From: Lantana camara
Lineage: Eukaryota; Streptophyta; Magnoliopsida; Lamiales; Verbenaceae
DNA length: 64,000 bases
Assembly: GCA_037501455.1 (NCBI GenBank)
Contig: CM074855.1
Span: 30,165,001 to 30,229,000 of the forward strand
Reading direction: 5' to 3'
Shown here: in pieces, positions 48,044-61,300 of the stretch
How the letters are laid out: each line of letters opens with the position of its first letter
How positions within the stretch are numbered: position 1 is the stretch's first letter
Position numbers and translations under genes: made by a program
Notes under the pieces: generated by a model
The model's database searches: none
Seen by the model: only the letters and a program-made list of their open reading frames with translations
What the model was told of the DNA's origin: nothing

Positions 48044-49149
48044 GGGGCTCTGATTATATACTCGCTTGATAAAGCATAAGATGCATAATTTTAAATCTAA
48101 TACTGCGCACGTAAATTCTGTCAAAGGAGGCTGGTTTTTAAGTGGGACTATTGTGACCCCTCCAGTCTTTCCTGGGAATTTGCGTGGAATGGTAATTTTC
48201 TGGGAATCGATTTCAATAATCTTCCTGGTTAATTGCCGAATCAGTAAATATGATTTAAAATTATGTGATAATTTATAACATATTTACTTAAAGGGGCCAT
48301 TAAAATTTTAAGCGTGATGATTTTTATTTGCAAGCATGCTTTTAATTTTAAAATGGCATGATAATATGTGATATTATGCTGCTTTAATTATGCATGATTT
48401 ATTTAATATGATTAGATAAATAATATTTTATAGAGATTAAATACGATGCATAATTGGATTAATATTTTTTGGCTTAAATTAATAAAGAGTTATTAAAGCC
48501 TTAAAATATGATTAGGATTATTTAATAATCCTAGTGGGAACAAATTAATTAAGATTAATTACTTCCAATAATTATAAGACGCCAAAAGTGATTATTTAAT
48601 AATCAAAGATAATTCACAAAATTTTAAAAATTTCAAGTGGGAGCGAGATGAAAAGAGTTGAATTCTCACTGCCTCCATTACCCGTCTATAGTATAGTGGA
48701 TATATACTACTCCCTTCGGCGGGTATGTATTCGCGGCATACGAGCTTAGACTTCTACAGATAGAATGAAGTACGGGGAAAGTCAGCTCGACCATGCCTCC
48801 GTGGAGTGTCTGATCTACTCGTACGAATTTCTAGGTAATGGTATACGCTTGACTAAGTGATGTATTAACCTCCCTTCGGAGCTATGTTACATTCACTTAG
48901 AGGCCAAAGGTTAACGTGGTGGATTAACATAGTTTGGTAAGAGTTACCTAGATGGCATGTTAATTAAGATTAATTCTTGCTTTTCTAAGCGGTTTTTGAC
49001 CTCGTTTCCTGGGAGTCAACTGCGGTTAGATAAGTCACCATTGCATAAACAAAAAATGCTTACGTGGATTTCATTTATTGGTTAGACGCAAAAGGAGTAA
49101 AATACAAGATCATAACTTGCACTATTTTAAAATATTTCAGTTTTAAACA
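48044..49149 (+). other. Leader of Copia element 1 with two similar hairpins
   Basis: About 1.1 kb between the primer site and the polyprotein start. Two cccttcgg-containing loops at about 48705-48732 and 48862-48893 are closed by TA-rich stems of differing sequence. Confidence 0.5.
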
Positions 49150-52100
49150 ATGACGACCGCTAGCCCGCTTCAATCGATCCTAAAGGAAAATAGACTTGAA
49201 GGGTCTAACTATGCTGACTAGAAGATGAATCTTGACATCGTGTTTGGTCACGAGAATCTGAAACACGTGCTCCCTGAACCTTGTCCGGGGCTACCGGAAA
49301 CTACAACCAATCAGGATATGAGAAATGCTTATGCCAATTAGATCAAGTCCAATGATTTGGCTAGGTCTTATATCCTGGCATCTGTCTCCAATGTTCTTAA
49401 GCATCAAATACACGAGATGCCAACTGCTAAGAACATATGGATCATCTCCATCAAATGTTTGGAGGACAGAATCGAGCCAAGAGGCTCGAATTGATGCGGA
49501 GGCTGTTAGCTACTAAGATGTCTGAGGGATCACCTGTTCAGGATCATGTTATGAACATGATGGCTTGACTGAACGAAATTGAGAGCCTTGGTGCTAAATT
49601 TGATGATCTCAGTAAACAGGATATGATCTTATGCTCTCTGCCAAAGTCGTTCAATACATTCAGGCAAAATTATTCTATAAACAAATTGGATTTTTCTCTA
49701 CCTGAATTGATGAACGAACTTAAAGTAGTAGAGGGGGTGATGAAAGCTAAGGGAACTGTTCTCCTGGCTCAGGCATCGACTTCCACGGCCTCAAAAGCCA
49801 GCAGGTGGAAAAAGGGAAAAGGAAAGGTTCTCAATCCCAAGAAAAAGGTTCAGAAAAAGAAGGGTAAACCTAGCAAAGGAAAATGTTTCCACTGCAGTGA
49901 AAATGGGCACTGGAAGAGGAATTGTCCAAAATACTTAGCAAGTCTTCCTGCTAAGCCATCTGGACAAGGTATATTGATATCTTGTTTGATTGAATTATGT
50001 TTAGTTGGAAGTCCACCAGATTCCTGGTGTGTGGACTCGGGTTCAACTAATCATATCTGTAATTCGTTACAGGGGTTCAAGCTAACCAGAAAGCTTGAAG
50101 ATGGCGAGATGCAACTACTGCTCGGGGATAATACAAGTATATCTGTGTTAGCAGTAGGGACTGTAAATTTGTATTTTGGTGATAGGGTTTTGGTACTGAA
50201 AGACACTCTGTACATACCATGTGTTCGCAGAAATCTGATTTCTGTGAGTTGTTTAATAAATAATGGTTTCAGTGTTTGTTTTGAACAAAATTTTACTATT
50301 AAGCAAAATAATAGGTTTATTTGCTCTGGCACGGTAAAAGATGGTCTTTTCTTGTTATACCCCGATAAAAACCCTAATTCCAAACTTAACACTACTAAGC
50401 TTGACATACCATCCAAAAGAAAAACTCCTATGCCTAATGAGACATACAAGTGGCATTTACGTCTTGGTCATATTAATCCAAATAGGATCTAAAGACTAAT
50501 TTCAGATGAATTGTTAAGTCCCTTGGACTTAACAGAACTACCAGTCTGTGAATCCTGCTTGGAAGGTAAAATGACCAAGAGATCTTTTAAATCTAAAGGT
50601 AATCGAGCCACAGAATTGCTTGAATTAATTCATACGGATGTTTGTGGTCCTATGAGTATTCAAGCAAGAGGAGGTTTTATGTATTTCATCACTTTTACGG
50701 ATGATTGCTCCAGATACGGATACATTTATTTGATGAGATATAAGTCTGAATCTTTTGAAAAGTTCAAAGAATTCAAGGCTGAAGTTGAAAATCAATATGG
50801 AAAACGTATCAAAGCACTTCGATCAGATCGTGGTGGTGAGTATCTGTCTACAGAGTTTCTAGAATTTCTCACTGCAAATGGGATTAGATCTAAATTATCT
50901 GCACCGGGTACACCCCAACAGAACGGTGTTGCAGAAAGGAGAAATAGAACTCTGATGGAAACGGTAAGATCTATGATGAGTCATGCTACCCTACCAAGTT
51001 CGTTTTGGGGCGTTGCACTCGAAACGACGGCACACATATTAAACTTTGTTCCATCCAAGTCGGTTCCTAAAACACTAATGGAACTGTGGCGAGGGCGAAA
51101 GCCCAGTGTCTCCTATCTTCGGATATGGGGAACCCCAGCTCATGTGTTAAGGAAAGATCCTGACAAGTTAGAATCAAGAACAGAGGTTTGCTTGTTCATA
51201 GGTTATCCTAAAGGAACAAGAGGTGGTATATTTTACGATCCGAGAGATCACAAAGTGTTTGTGAGCACTTACGCTAAATATCTCGAAGATGACTTCGTAA
51301 ATGACCACAAGGCTAGAAGCAAAATTGTGTTAGAAGAAATGACAACATCAGATTCTGAATTCCAGCAGCCTATAGTAACTGAAAATGTGTTAGATACATA
51401 AGATGTACCAGATACAACATATGATGTAGGGACAAGTACACAACAGCCTCGTCGTACTGGGAGGATTATCAGGGCACCTGACAGATACCTAGGATTAACC
51501 CAAGTGGTTGAATCTGACGTATCTGATCCTGTCACATATGATGAAGCTATAAAAGATAGAGATGCTGACCGTTGGGTCAGAGCCATGGAATCTGAATTAG
51601 ATTCAATGTATTCCAATAAAGTCTGGGAACTTGTAGAGGCGCCTGAGGGCATTAAACCTATTGGATGCAAATGGGTCTACAAGAGAAAAAGCGGAGTGGA
51701 CGGAAAGGTTGAGACCTTTAAAGCAAGGCTTGTGGCAAAGGGTTATACCCAGAAAGAAGGTATCGATTATGACGAAACCTTCTCGCTTGTAGCAATGCTT
51801 AAGTCCATAAGAATTCTCCTTTCCATTGCCGCTCATTTTGATTATGAGATTTGACAAATGGATATAAAGACTGCCTTCTTGAACGGGCACCTTCAAGAAG
51901 ATATATATATGGCTCAACCTGAAGGCTTTGTAGCCAGAAATCAGGAGCATATGGTATGCAAGCTTGATAGAACAATTTATGGTCTTAAGCAAGCGTCTAG
52001 ATCATGGAACATCAGATTTAATGAAGCAATTAAATCCTTTGGATTCATACAATTGCCTAATGAACCATGTGTGTACAAGAGACATCATGATAGTGTTGTA

Positions 52101-53101
52101 ACATTCTTTGTTTTATACGTGGACGATATTCTGCTCATTGGGAATGACACGGGAATATTGTCAACAGTCAAGATTTGGTTATCAAATCAGTTTGACATGA
52201 AAGACCTAGGTGTAGCCAGTTATATTCTAGGGATCAGACTTTGTCGTGATCGAAAGAATAGAATGATTGGTTTATCACAAGCAGTATATATAGATAAGAT
52301 GCTGGCAAGATATAATATGGCGAATTCCAAGAAAGGTTCATTACCTTTCAGATATGGAGTTCATCTGTCTCGGGATCAGTGTCCTAAGAACCTAGAAGAG
52401 ACAGAAGAAATGAAAGATATTCTGTATGCTTCGGCAGTCGGAATCCTCATGTATGCCATGCTATGTACTAGGCCAGATATCTGTTATGCTGTAGGTCTAG
52501 TCAGCAGATATCAGTCAAACCCTGAACCCCAACACTGGATAGCTGTAAAACATATATTAAAGTACTTGAGAAGGACTCGGGATTATATGCTTGTCTATCG
52601 CAGTGATGAGCTCATTCCTATAGGGTACACATATTCGGATTTTCAATCTGATTTGGATTCTAGGCGTTCACGTCTGGATACGTGTTTACTCTAGGAGGAG
52701 CAGCCGTAAGTTGGAGGAGCATTAAGGAAATTTGCATTGCTGATTCCACCATGGAAGCCGAATACGTGGCAGCTTCAGAAGCAACCAAAGAAGCGTTTTA
52801 GTTCCGAAATTTCCTAATGGATCTAGAAGTCATCAAGGATGGACTTATGCCGATCACATTGTACTGTGACAATGCTGGAGCGGTGGCCAACTCCAAGGAA
52901 CTTCGAAGTCATAAACATGCGAAGCACATCGAGAGGAAGTTTCACATTGTACGTGATTATGTGGAACGTGGAGAAGTGGCAGTGGTGAAAATTGGTTCAG
53001 TAAATAATCTAGCAGATCCCTTCACTAAGACTTTGGCGCAAAAGAGTTTTGACACTCATGTAGAAGGGATGGGCCTTAGATATGTAGCCAATTGGATTTA
53101 G
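49150..53101 (+). pseudogene. Copia element 1 gag-pol polyprotein remnant
   Basis: Domains in order: gag (ATG at 49150), CCHC knuckle CFHCSENGHWKRNC near 49885-49925, protease WCVDSGSTNHIC near 50025-50060, integrase with LRLGH, HTDVCGP, RSDRGGEYLS and TPQQNGVAERRNRT, reverse transcriptase with YVDDILLIGN near 52119-52148, then RNase H with [10 protein letters not shown] and the ADPFTK tail. Lesions: stops at 49219, 49339, 49566, 50490, 51399, 51852 and 52799, and frame changes near 49440 and 52665. The gag-protease-integrase-RT order is diagnostic of Ty1/Copia. Not functional. Confidence 0.93.
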
Positions 53102-53115
53102 GGCAGGTGGGAGAT
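53101..53115 (+). promoter_or_regulatory. Polypurine tract of Copia element 1
   Basis: GGGCAGGTGGGAGAT, immediately before the 3' LTR. Confidence 0.88.
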
Positions 53116-55215
53116 TGTTGGGATTAATGCCCTGAAAATCCAATTATATTGTAAATATTTTGGATTAATAAAACTGAAATTAAAGCAAGTTATGAGTATT
53201 TTAAAAATTTAATAATTAATGACGTGTGATGGTATTTCTATATGAAATGTGTTTCATAGGAAAAGACTTTAAATACCAAGAATCACGTGTCATTAAAGTT
53301 CTAGTCGGTATGATAAGAAAATGTTCTTATCAAGACTATAATGTGTTATATAAGATGATTAGTCTTTCGTCATAGGGAAATGGAGTTTCCAATTATAACA
53401 CATTGTTGATTTTCAATGAGATTGGAAACATCGAACTGGACCACTGAGATTGTTCATTTTATACTGCTATCTAAAATGAACAAAATCTCAGAAGCATTAG
53501 ACTCTTAATCCTGATAGTGTTTTTACTTTAGGCATGTAGTGTTAATCACTGTGATGTACTCAGAAGTGAGGTCTCGTTAACGGGTGGCCAAAATACTTTG
53601 TACGTTCGGTGATTGCATGAAATGTGCTAAAGAGAAATATTGATCAAGGAATCTGTAACCTTGCTGGAAGGTTAAAGGTATCCCTGAAATAGATTTGCAA
53701 AAGTTCAAATAAAACTCTGGCCAAAGTACTTCGTGTGTGTGTCACCAAAGTTGTATGTTGAATGTGTTTCACATATAGGGAATTTGGACTTAAGGCGAAT
53801 CAAGAAATTTCAGATTGAAAGTGAAAAATAAATGATAGTAGTATTGATTTATTTTTCATGAATATCTGTATAGAGGAGTAAAATGCAAAAATTATTCTAG
53901 ATCGAAAAATTCGTGAATAATTTAAATAATTTTAGAGTTCAATAATATTTATTTAGTGGAATTAAATATTGTTAAACGGTAATCAATTATTGTCATGGGA
54001 TGATAATAGATTGACCCGTTTGGAGCTAAGATTAATTAGTCCTGCAGGTCCCCCCGCAAGCCCCAACGAAAATCAAAGAGAAAATATTAAAAGGAGAGAG
54101 AGAAATAAAATTTCAAAGAGTTTGAAAATAACCAAGAAATTTATTTTGAGAAAATAAATTAAATTCCAAAGAGTTGGAAATGCCCGAAATTTTATTTTGG
54201 AGAAAATAAATTTTTTTCGAAAAAAAAATTTTTTTTTTTTGATAATGTGGCAGAAGTGCTAACGTGGCAGGTGACGTGTCATGCCACGTCAGAGGGTCAG
54301 CGCCATTGGGCGTCACAAGGCGCGACACATGGACGATGGAAATCGCGCCGCGTCATCGAGTACGGACGCTCCAGATTGGTTTTGGCGCGGGTCAGGAAAC
54401 GGGTCGGATAGCGGTTCGGTTGACCAAGTCAACGGGCAGGGTCGAATAGGGTCGGGTCACGGTGTGCCCGACCCGGACACGTGGACTAATGGGGATTCAC
54501 CACGTGGCAACCGGGTCAGACCGCCTGAGCCGACCGGTTCATGGGCGAACCGGTCTGAACCGTCGGACAGCCGGTCGGACCGGCCGAACCGGCCACGTGG
54601 CGGTTCCACGTACAGGCGTGTGCCCCACACGCGTCATGCACATGCAGGCCTTCTGGCGGCGTGTGGGGGCGCGTGTCAAGCCCGTTCGGCGCGTGGTCAG
54701 CACCGTTCGACTCCTTGCTGCCCAAGCGTTGACGTGGCGGTCTCGGATTTGCTGGCTGACCTTGTCGTGCACGCAAAAAAATCAAAAAATACCTTGGATG
54801 TCCTAATTTGGCAACTATAAATAGGGTAAGCCTTCATTCCATTTTTGGCATTAGTTTTGGCATTCTTTTTCTCGCCAGATTCAAAGCCATTTGGCTAATT
54901 TTCTCTCACTAATTAATTAATCCTTGATTAAGGATGAATTAATACTTAATTAGGTGGTTTTATAATTAATATATAATCCACTTAATTAATAGAAAATAGG
55001 GATTTTCTAGTTTTAGAAAATAGGGTTTTTCTGAAAAATATTTTCTCAAAGTATTTAGCGAAATACTGCTGGAGCCCACACTCCAATTTCTTAATCGGGG
55101 ATATTGTGGGGAAGCTCTGCCGGTTTCACGAGAAAATATCGAGGTGCTGGAAAAGTGCCGTTGATAGCCAATTTTGCAGTACGGTAATACCGTTGTGGTG
55201 CCCAAATTATTATTT
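53116..55215 (+). repeat. 3' LTR of Copia element 1, end missing
   Basis: Aligns with 45742-47832 and then switches at ttatttgca to family-2 LTR sequence. It includes the TATA box at 54816-54823 and the GC-rich block at 54250-54775. Confidence 0.9.
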
Positions 55216-55614
55216 GCACCCTCATGTATCACGCACGTATCAACTATACACTTTGCACCTCCATGAAACAAGGTGGTCCTTCTTAAGGGCGTGATCCCAC
55301 AAGCAAGCCTTAGAGGAGTCAGGTTGACACTCCCACTGTCTGTAGGACTCATCGGCTTGGAGTATTTTACTAATCATGACTTATGTGATATAGGGCTCGT
55401 TTCATGAACCATTTCACCTAAATGGTAGAGTCCTAAAGTCATCAGGATTAGGGGAGTTCTCATACATGCACAGCTAAAGTAAACGCATACCAAACAAGAG
55501 CATATAAAGAAGTGTTGCCTCAATTCGTTATTTCATTCAAAGATTGTCTGTGATTACAATAAGGAAAAGCACAAAGCGGATATACAATCGGCTTTCTAGG
55601 GCACTTTTCCTAAC
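55216..55614 (-). repeat. Copia family-2 LTR end fragment
   Basis: Nearly identical to 56423-56821, with a few differences in the last 50 bp, and also ends in CTAACA. It joins the truncated element-1 LTR at a shared gca. Confidence 0.88.
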
Positions 55615-55675
55615 AACACGTGTCACAGTGACACGTGTCACTCACGTGAGCCACACGTGTGACTTCACACGTGTG
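55615..55675. promoter_or_regulatory. G-box cluster, Copia element 2 3' LTR
   Basis: Repeated ACACGTGTCAC and TCACGTGAG cores, the same array as at 63797-63869. Confidence 0.6.
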
Positions 55676-56821
55676 GAACCCTCTTGGCCCGATTAACTCG
55701 TTTAATCATTTTCAAGCCTCAACTCATGTAACCAAGTTGTTGTGTGTGACCCTCTAGGTTCTCAATTCAATTAGCAGTGACCCTAATTAATTAATTCACT
55801 AATTAATTAATCAGTCCACAGATTAAACGACCATAGTCTAGCAACAGGTGTTTAACCCCTAGCTGAATTGGAATGTTCGGATTCGACAGAACCTTTAAGT
55901 CATTGATTCATGTGAGATACAATCCTCCTACTTACTATCTCTCAACCAAGATCTAGGGCAAGGGAATAATCAGAACCCTAATAATCCGGTCTTAAAGCTA
56001 AGTGCATTTCATATCCATTTGATCTCAATCCAAGAAACCCTTTTCTTGATGTCTTGATCTACTGCCTTGGCCAAGGACTCCATATGGCATATGAATGACT
56101 TACACAATAAGAGATCACCTTGCAAATGCAAGTGTAGGTCCTTTCTTGATTCTCATTCACTTTCATGAATCACTTGTGCAGCCCCAGCATAAGCCTTGAA
56201 TCAGTTGTCTAAGGCGACACCCTTTAAAGCTTATACCTAAGACTACAGAGTTAACTCATAAAGTGACAAGGAACCTCAAGTCTAAGGATCAATTAATCAC
56301 ATCAATGACTCGTGAGATATTTCCTAATCTGGAAGTTTCCATTTCCTGAAATAGAAACTTCCTTTCCCATTTAGGAATGTTCTCACACGGGGCACCTCAG
56401 TGAACTTACTTATTAAAGTAAGCACCCTCATGTATCACGCACGTATCAACTATACACTTTGCACCTCCATGAAACAAGGTGGTCCTTCTTAAGGGCGTGA
56501 TCCCACAAGCAAGCCTTAGAGGAGTCAGGTTGACACTCCCACTGTCTGTAGGACTCATCGGCTTGGAGTATTTTACTAATCATGACTTATGTGATATAGG
56601 GCTCGTTTCATGAACCATTTCACCTAAATGGTAGAGTCCTAAAGTCATCAGGATTAGGGGAGTTCTCATACATGCACAGCTAAAGTAAACGCATACCAAA
56701 CAAGAGCATATAAAGAAGTGTTGCCTCAATTCGTTATTTCATTCAAAGATTGTCTGTGATTACAATAAGGAAAAGCACAAAGCATATATACAATCGACTT
56801 TCTAGGGCACTATTCCTAACA
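55615..56821 (-). repeat. 3' LTR of Copia element 2, partial
   Basis: From the G-box cluster to CTAACA at 56821; its first part matches 63811-64000. Confidence 0.9.
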
Positions 56822-56837
56822 ATCTCCCACTTGCCCG
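56822..56837 (-). promoter_or_regulatory. Polypurine tract of Copia element 2
   Basis: On the minus strand GGGCAAGTGGGAGAT abuts the LTR start TGTTAGG. It is nearly the same as the tract of element 1. Confidence 0.88.
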
Positions 56838-59800
56838 TCAAAGCCATTCTAAAGCTACTCTAAGTCCCATCTTCTGAAGATGACCTTGGAAAGCTTCTCG
56901 ACTAAGGGGTTTAGTAAGTGGATCTGCCACGTTCTCTGCTGATGTGACCCTCTCAATTAGCACATCTCCTGTTTTGATAATATCACGGATTAGGTGATAC
57001 TTCCTCATAATGTGCTTGGTCCGTTGGTGAGATCTTGGTTCTCTTGCTTGAGCAACCGCCCCAGTGTTGTCACAAAACACAGTAATGGGGTCTTTCATGC
57101 TAGGAACAACATTCAACTCTTGAATGAAGTTTCTAATCCAAACACCTTCCTTTGCTGCATCATTTGCAGCTAAGTATTCGGCCTCAGTGGTCGAATCTGC
57201 AGTAGTTGTTTGCTTGGAACTCTTCCAACTCACTGCTCCGCCGTTTAGGCAGAAAATGTATCCTGACATTGACTTAAAATCATCTAAGTCTGATGCAAAG
57301 CTTGCATCGCAGTATCCTTCGACAGTAAGATCTTTCTGACCTCCGTAAACTAAGAATAAATCTTTAGTACTTTTCAAGTACTTAAGAATATTCTTCACGG
57401 CACCCAGTGACCATCTCCAGGGTCAGATTGGAAGCGACTTGTCACACTAAGTGCATAAGCCACATCCAGTCGAGTACATAACATTGCATACATTATGCTA
57501 CCTATTGCTGACGCATAAGGTGTATGAGTCATTCTCTCCTTCTCAAGGTTAGTCTTAGGACACATCTTCTTTGAAAGACATATTCCTACACTCATAGGAA
57601 GGTTCTTAACCTTTGCTGACTCCATATTGAATCTTTTCAATACTTTGTCAATGTACATCGACTGTGATAGTCCTATTAACCTTCTAGATCTATCTCTATA
57701 GATTTTAATTCCAAGGATATAGGACGCATCACCAAGATCTTTCATCTCGAATTGGTTTGATAACCATAACTTAGTCACTTTCATGTCATCCTTCGAATTC
57801 CCAATAAGAAGGATGTCATCAACATAAAGTACTAAGAATTGCACTGAGGCCTCCAATTCCTTTCTATACACACATGATTCATTCGAAATTTGGATGAAGC
57901 CAAACGCTTTAACTGATTCATCAAATCGAATGTTCCAATTCCTAGAAGCCTGTTTCAATCCACAGATTGATCTTTGGAGTTTGCAAACCTTTTGCTCACT
58001 CCCACTGAATGTGAAACCTATGGGTTGCTCCATATAAATGTCTTTGTCAATGTCACCATTGAGAAAGGCAGTTTTCACATCCATTTGCCATATCTCATAG
58101 TCATAATATGCAGCAATGGCAAGCATGATTCGAATGGACTTTTGCATTGCAACTGGTGAAAAGGTTTCGTCAAAGTCCACGCCATGTCTTTGAGTGAATC
58201 CTTTTGCAACCAGTCTTGCTTTGTAGGCTGCAATGCTTCCATCAACTCCAAGCTTTCTCTTAAAGATCCATTTGCAACCTATGGGTTTGACCCCATCAGG
58301 CAAATCTACCAAGGTCCAAACTTGGTTGGAGTTCATGGAATCCATTTCGGATTTCATGGCTTCTATCCACCGTTCAGAGTCAGAATCTGAAAGTGCCTCC
58401 TCATATGTTAAAGGATCATTATCCTTTTGAGAGATTTCATGGAAGAATCCATACCATCTCTCCGGCTGTCTAGGAGTGCGTTCAGAACGCCTTAGAGGAG
58501 GATTTTCGTGTGTATCGAAATTCGTGATTGGTTGTAGTTGATCAGAGTGGGACGTTTCTTCAGTGGGTGATGTGGGGCCATTTTGTACTTCTTCTAATTC
58601 TATGATCTTGCCTTTCTTTTCTTTAAGGAACGGTTCCTCAAGAAAAGTGGCATTTCTGGAAACAAACACCTTTTGCTCAGATTGATCATAGAAATAGTAT
58701 CCTATGGATTCCTTAGGGTAACCTACAAAGTAGCATAAGTTAGAACGAGATTCTAACTTATCTCCCATTGTCCTCTTCACGTAAGCAGGACAACCCCAAA
58801 TTCTTAAGTAAGAATAACTAGGGATTTTACCATGCCACATTTCATAGGGCGTCTTGGGGACTGACTTAGAGGGAACTAGATTCAGAATCTTTGCTGCACT
58901 TTCTAGGGCACAACCCCAGAAAGAAGGTGGTAAGTCAGTGAAACTCATCATGGAACGAACCATATCAAGTAAGGTTCGATTCCTTCTCTCAGAAACTCCA
59001 TTAAGCTGAGGAGTTCCCGGAGGAGTCCACTGAGAGATAATCCCATTATCTTTGAGATGATTAAGGAATTCTTCACTAAGATACTCGCCTCTTCGATCAG
59101 ATCGAAGTGCTTTGATCTTGTGACCAGTTTGGTTCTCAACCTCCTTTTGAAATTCTAAGAATTTCTCAAAAGCTTCAGATTTATACTTCATTAAGTATAC
59201 ATAACCATACCGACTAAAGTCATCAATAAAGGTTATGAAGTACTGATGATTGTTTCTAGTGCTTACACTAAGCGGTCCACAAACATCAGTATGGATCAAA
59301 TCCAAAACCTCAGTGGCACGTTCCACAGTTCCTTTAAAAGGAACTTTGGACATCTTTCCTTTGAGACAGGATTCGCAAGAAGTCAACTCTTTGAGATCAT
59401 TTTCAGAGAATGATCCTAAAGTGTTTATCTTGCTAATTCTGTCCTTGGAAATGTGTCCTAATCTAGCGTGCCATAAGGGAGCTGAAACTTTGTCATCTCT
59501 CTTACGCTTTGTTTCTCGTTGTATATTCATAATATTGATATTTTGAGTTAGGTAAAGTCCATTACTTAGAGTACCGATATGAACGGAAGAGTTGTTCTGT
59601 TTGATAAAGTATTTACCATTCTTAATATAAGTTTCATGACCTTCACAATCTAATATTGGAACTGAAATTATATTACGAATAATGCTCGGTACATAAAGGA
59701 CTTTATTTAATACTAACTCAAAACTACCTAAATCTAATCTAATTGTGCCTAAAGCTCGAGCTTCAACGTTTGAGCCATCACCGATCTTCAAGACACATTC

Positions 59801-60757
59801 TCCTTCTTTGAGTTGTTGGACTTCACTTAGCATCTGTACATCATTACAGATATAAGTTCCACAACCGGTATCAAGTACCCAAGAACTAGAATTAATAGAA
59901 AGATTTATTTCAACGAGAAAGATGCCTTTCTTTAGAGTAGCCTTGTACTCTGGGCAGTTTCTCCTCCAATGTCCTGCTTTGCCACAATGGAAGCAAACAT
60001 CCTCTTTCTGATCACGCTTCTTCTTTTGGGCCTTCCCTTTCGAAATGCCACCAGTGGGCCTAAGGGGTTTCTTCTTCTTCTTTTGGGCTTTCTTGCCCTT
60101 ACCTTTAGAAGGCCCAGAAGAGGAAGATGGAGCATTCACCATCAAAACCTTATTGTCCTTCTTGATCGTGCTTTCAGCAGTCACAAGCTGACTAATCAGC
60201 TCAGCTACAGTAGCACCAGCATGATTCATGTTGAAGTTAAGGACAAATGGGTTGAATGATGGTGGGAGCGAAGCTAGCAACAAATCCACTGAAAGCTCAT
60301 CTTTCAGCGACATGTCCATGGAAGCAAGTTTCACAGTAAGGGCAAGAAACTTGAGTCCATATTCATGGACACTTGAACCTTCCCTCATTCTCAAGTGGAA
60401 CAATTCCTTTGATGTGTTATACCTTGTAACACGTTCATGAGGGCGGTAAAGTTGCTCTAAGTGGTCGTAAATCTCCCAAGCAAATTCCATGGCCTCATGT
60501 TGCCTTTGCAAGTCCGGAGACATGTTAGCCAACATAAGGCAACGGGCTTGGAGATTATCATCCTTCCACTTCTGAATCGCGTCCCGCTCGGCCCGAGTGG
60601 GAGCCTCCCCTTCGGGACTAGGTTCCCCTTCGAAGAGAACATAAGTTCTCTTCTCAGAATCTAAAATGATTTTTAGATTCCTCAACCAATCAGAATAGTT
60701 GGGACCAGTCAACTTGTTTGACTCGAGGATCGATACAAGAGGGTTTTTGGTTGCCAT
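56838..60757 (-). pseudogene. Copia element 2 gag-pol polyprotein, one frameshift
   Basis: The first 1120 codons (60757-57395) are open. Gag starts MATKNPLVSILESNK; the CCHC knuckle CFHCGKAGHWRRNC is near residue 255, protease VLDTGCGTYIC near 294, the integrase HLGH-type zinc region and acidic residues in HTDVCGP (near 489), RSDRRGEYLS (near 552) and NGVSERRNRT (near 590), and RT YVDDILLIGN near 979. A one-base change at about 57395-57400 moves the frame; the last 186 codons carry RNase H with GYCDASFASD and STTEAEYLAA. The integrase motif has Arg where the usual plant Copia sequence has Gly (SDRRGEY). Otherwise full length, so recent activity is plausible. Confidence 0.94.
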
Positions 60758-60944
60758 TTCAAAACACGTAGAGAATCACAAAATCTACGACCTAAATGGT
60801 AAAACAGAGAACTAGTGAGCATGCTGAATTATAACGATATACAAAAGATAAGGTCTTTAATCCAATGTAGCTCCCACTGGTTTTCAAAGATCTAGAATTC
60901 CCAAAGATCTAAGAGGAACACGTTTCCCAATGGGTACTAAGATC

Positions 60945-61300
60945 CTAGGCATTTTACCTCGAACCCACGACTCGCGGACATTCTAAGTAAGAATCCTAGG
61001 TAGGTACAACTTACCAATTCTAACACCTTTAGAACTCTTAGTAATTGTTTTTGCATCACCTATCTTTCAATATGGACCCACGACTCGTGCGACATCCATA
61101 TTTACTTAGGCGTTAAGCTAGACCCATCAATCATAAGATCATGACCAAAACTTAGTTCGAACGACCCACGACTCGCGGACATCGCCCTTGCTAAAATTGA
61201 CCACGAAATATTGACCATTTAAAATGATCAATTAGGTAACTAAGAACTAATAAGCTCCACTAGGTATCCCACGACTCGCGGACAATAACTAGCTTCACTT
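60945..61300 (-). repeat. Four hairpin-like motifs with a near-constant loop
   Basis: The plus-strand sequence cccacgactcgcggaca occurs at about 60964, 61165 and 61269, with the variant cccacgactcgtgcgaca near 61078. The flanks pair: aatatgga with tccatatt is a perfect 8-bp stem at the second copy, and ctaggtat with ataactag gives 7 of 8 at the fourth. The first (gaa/ttc plus an outer cctagg pair) and third (cga/tcg) have only short stems. Confidence 0.75.

Larger units (their letters stand above)
45742..55215 (+). mobile_element. Copia element 1, decayed
   Basis: 5' LTR 45742-48029, primer site, leader, polyprotein remnant 49150-53101, polypurine tract, 3' LTR 53116-55215. The two LTRs differ at only a few positions per hundred, so the insertion is not ancient despite the many coding lesions; the element may have been mobilised in trans. 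The last 200 bp of the 3' LTR are missing and replaced by a piece of a family-2 LTR. Confidence 0.9.

Noticed and set aside
60945..61300. CRISPR-like spacing of repeats
   Set aside because: Only four repeats, with pairing flanks, inside a retrotransposon leader in a plant genome.
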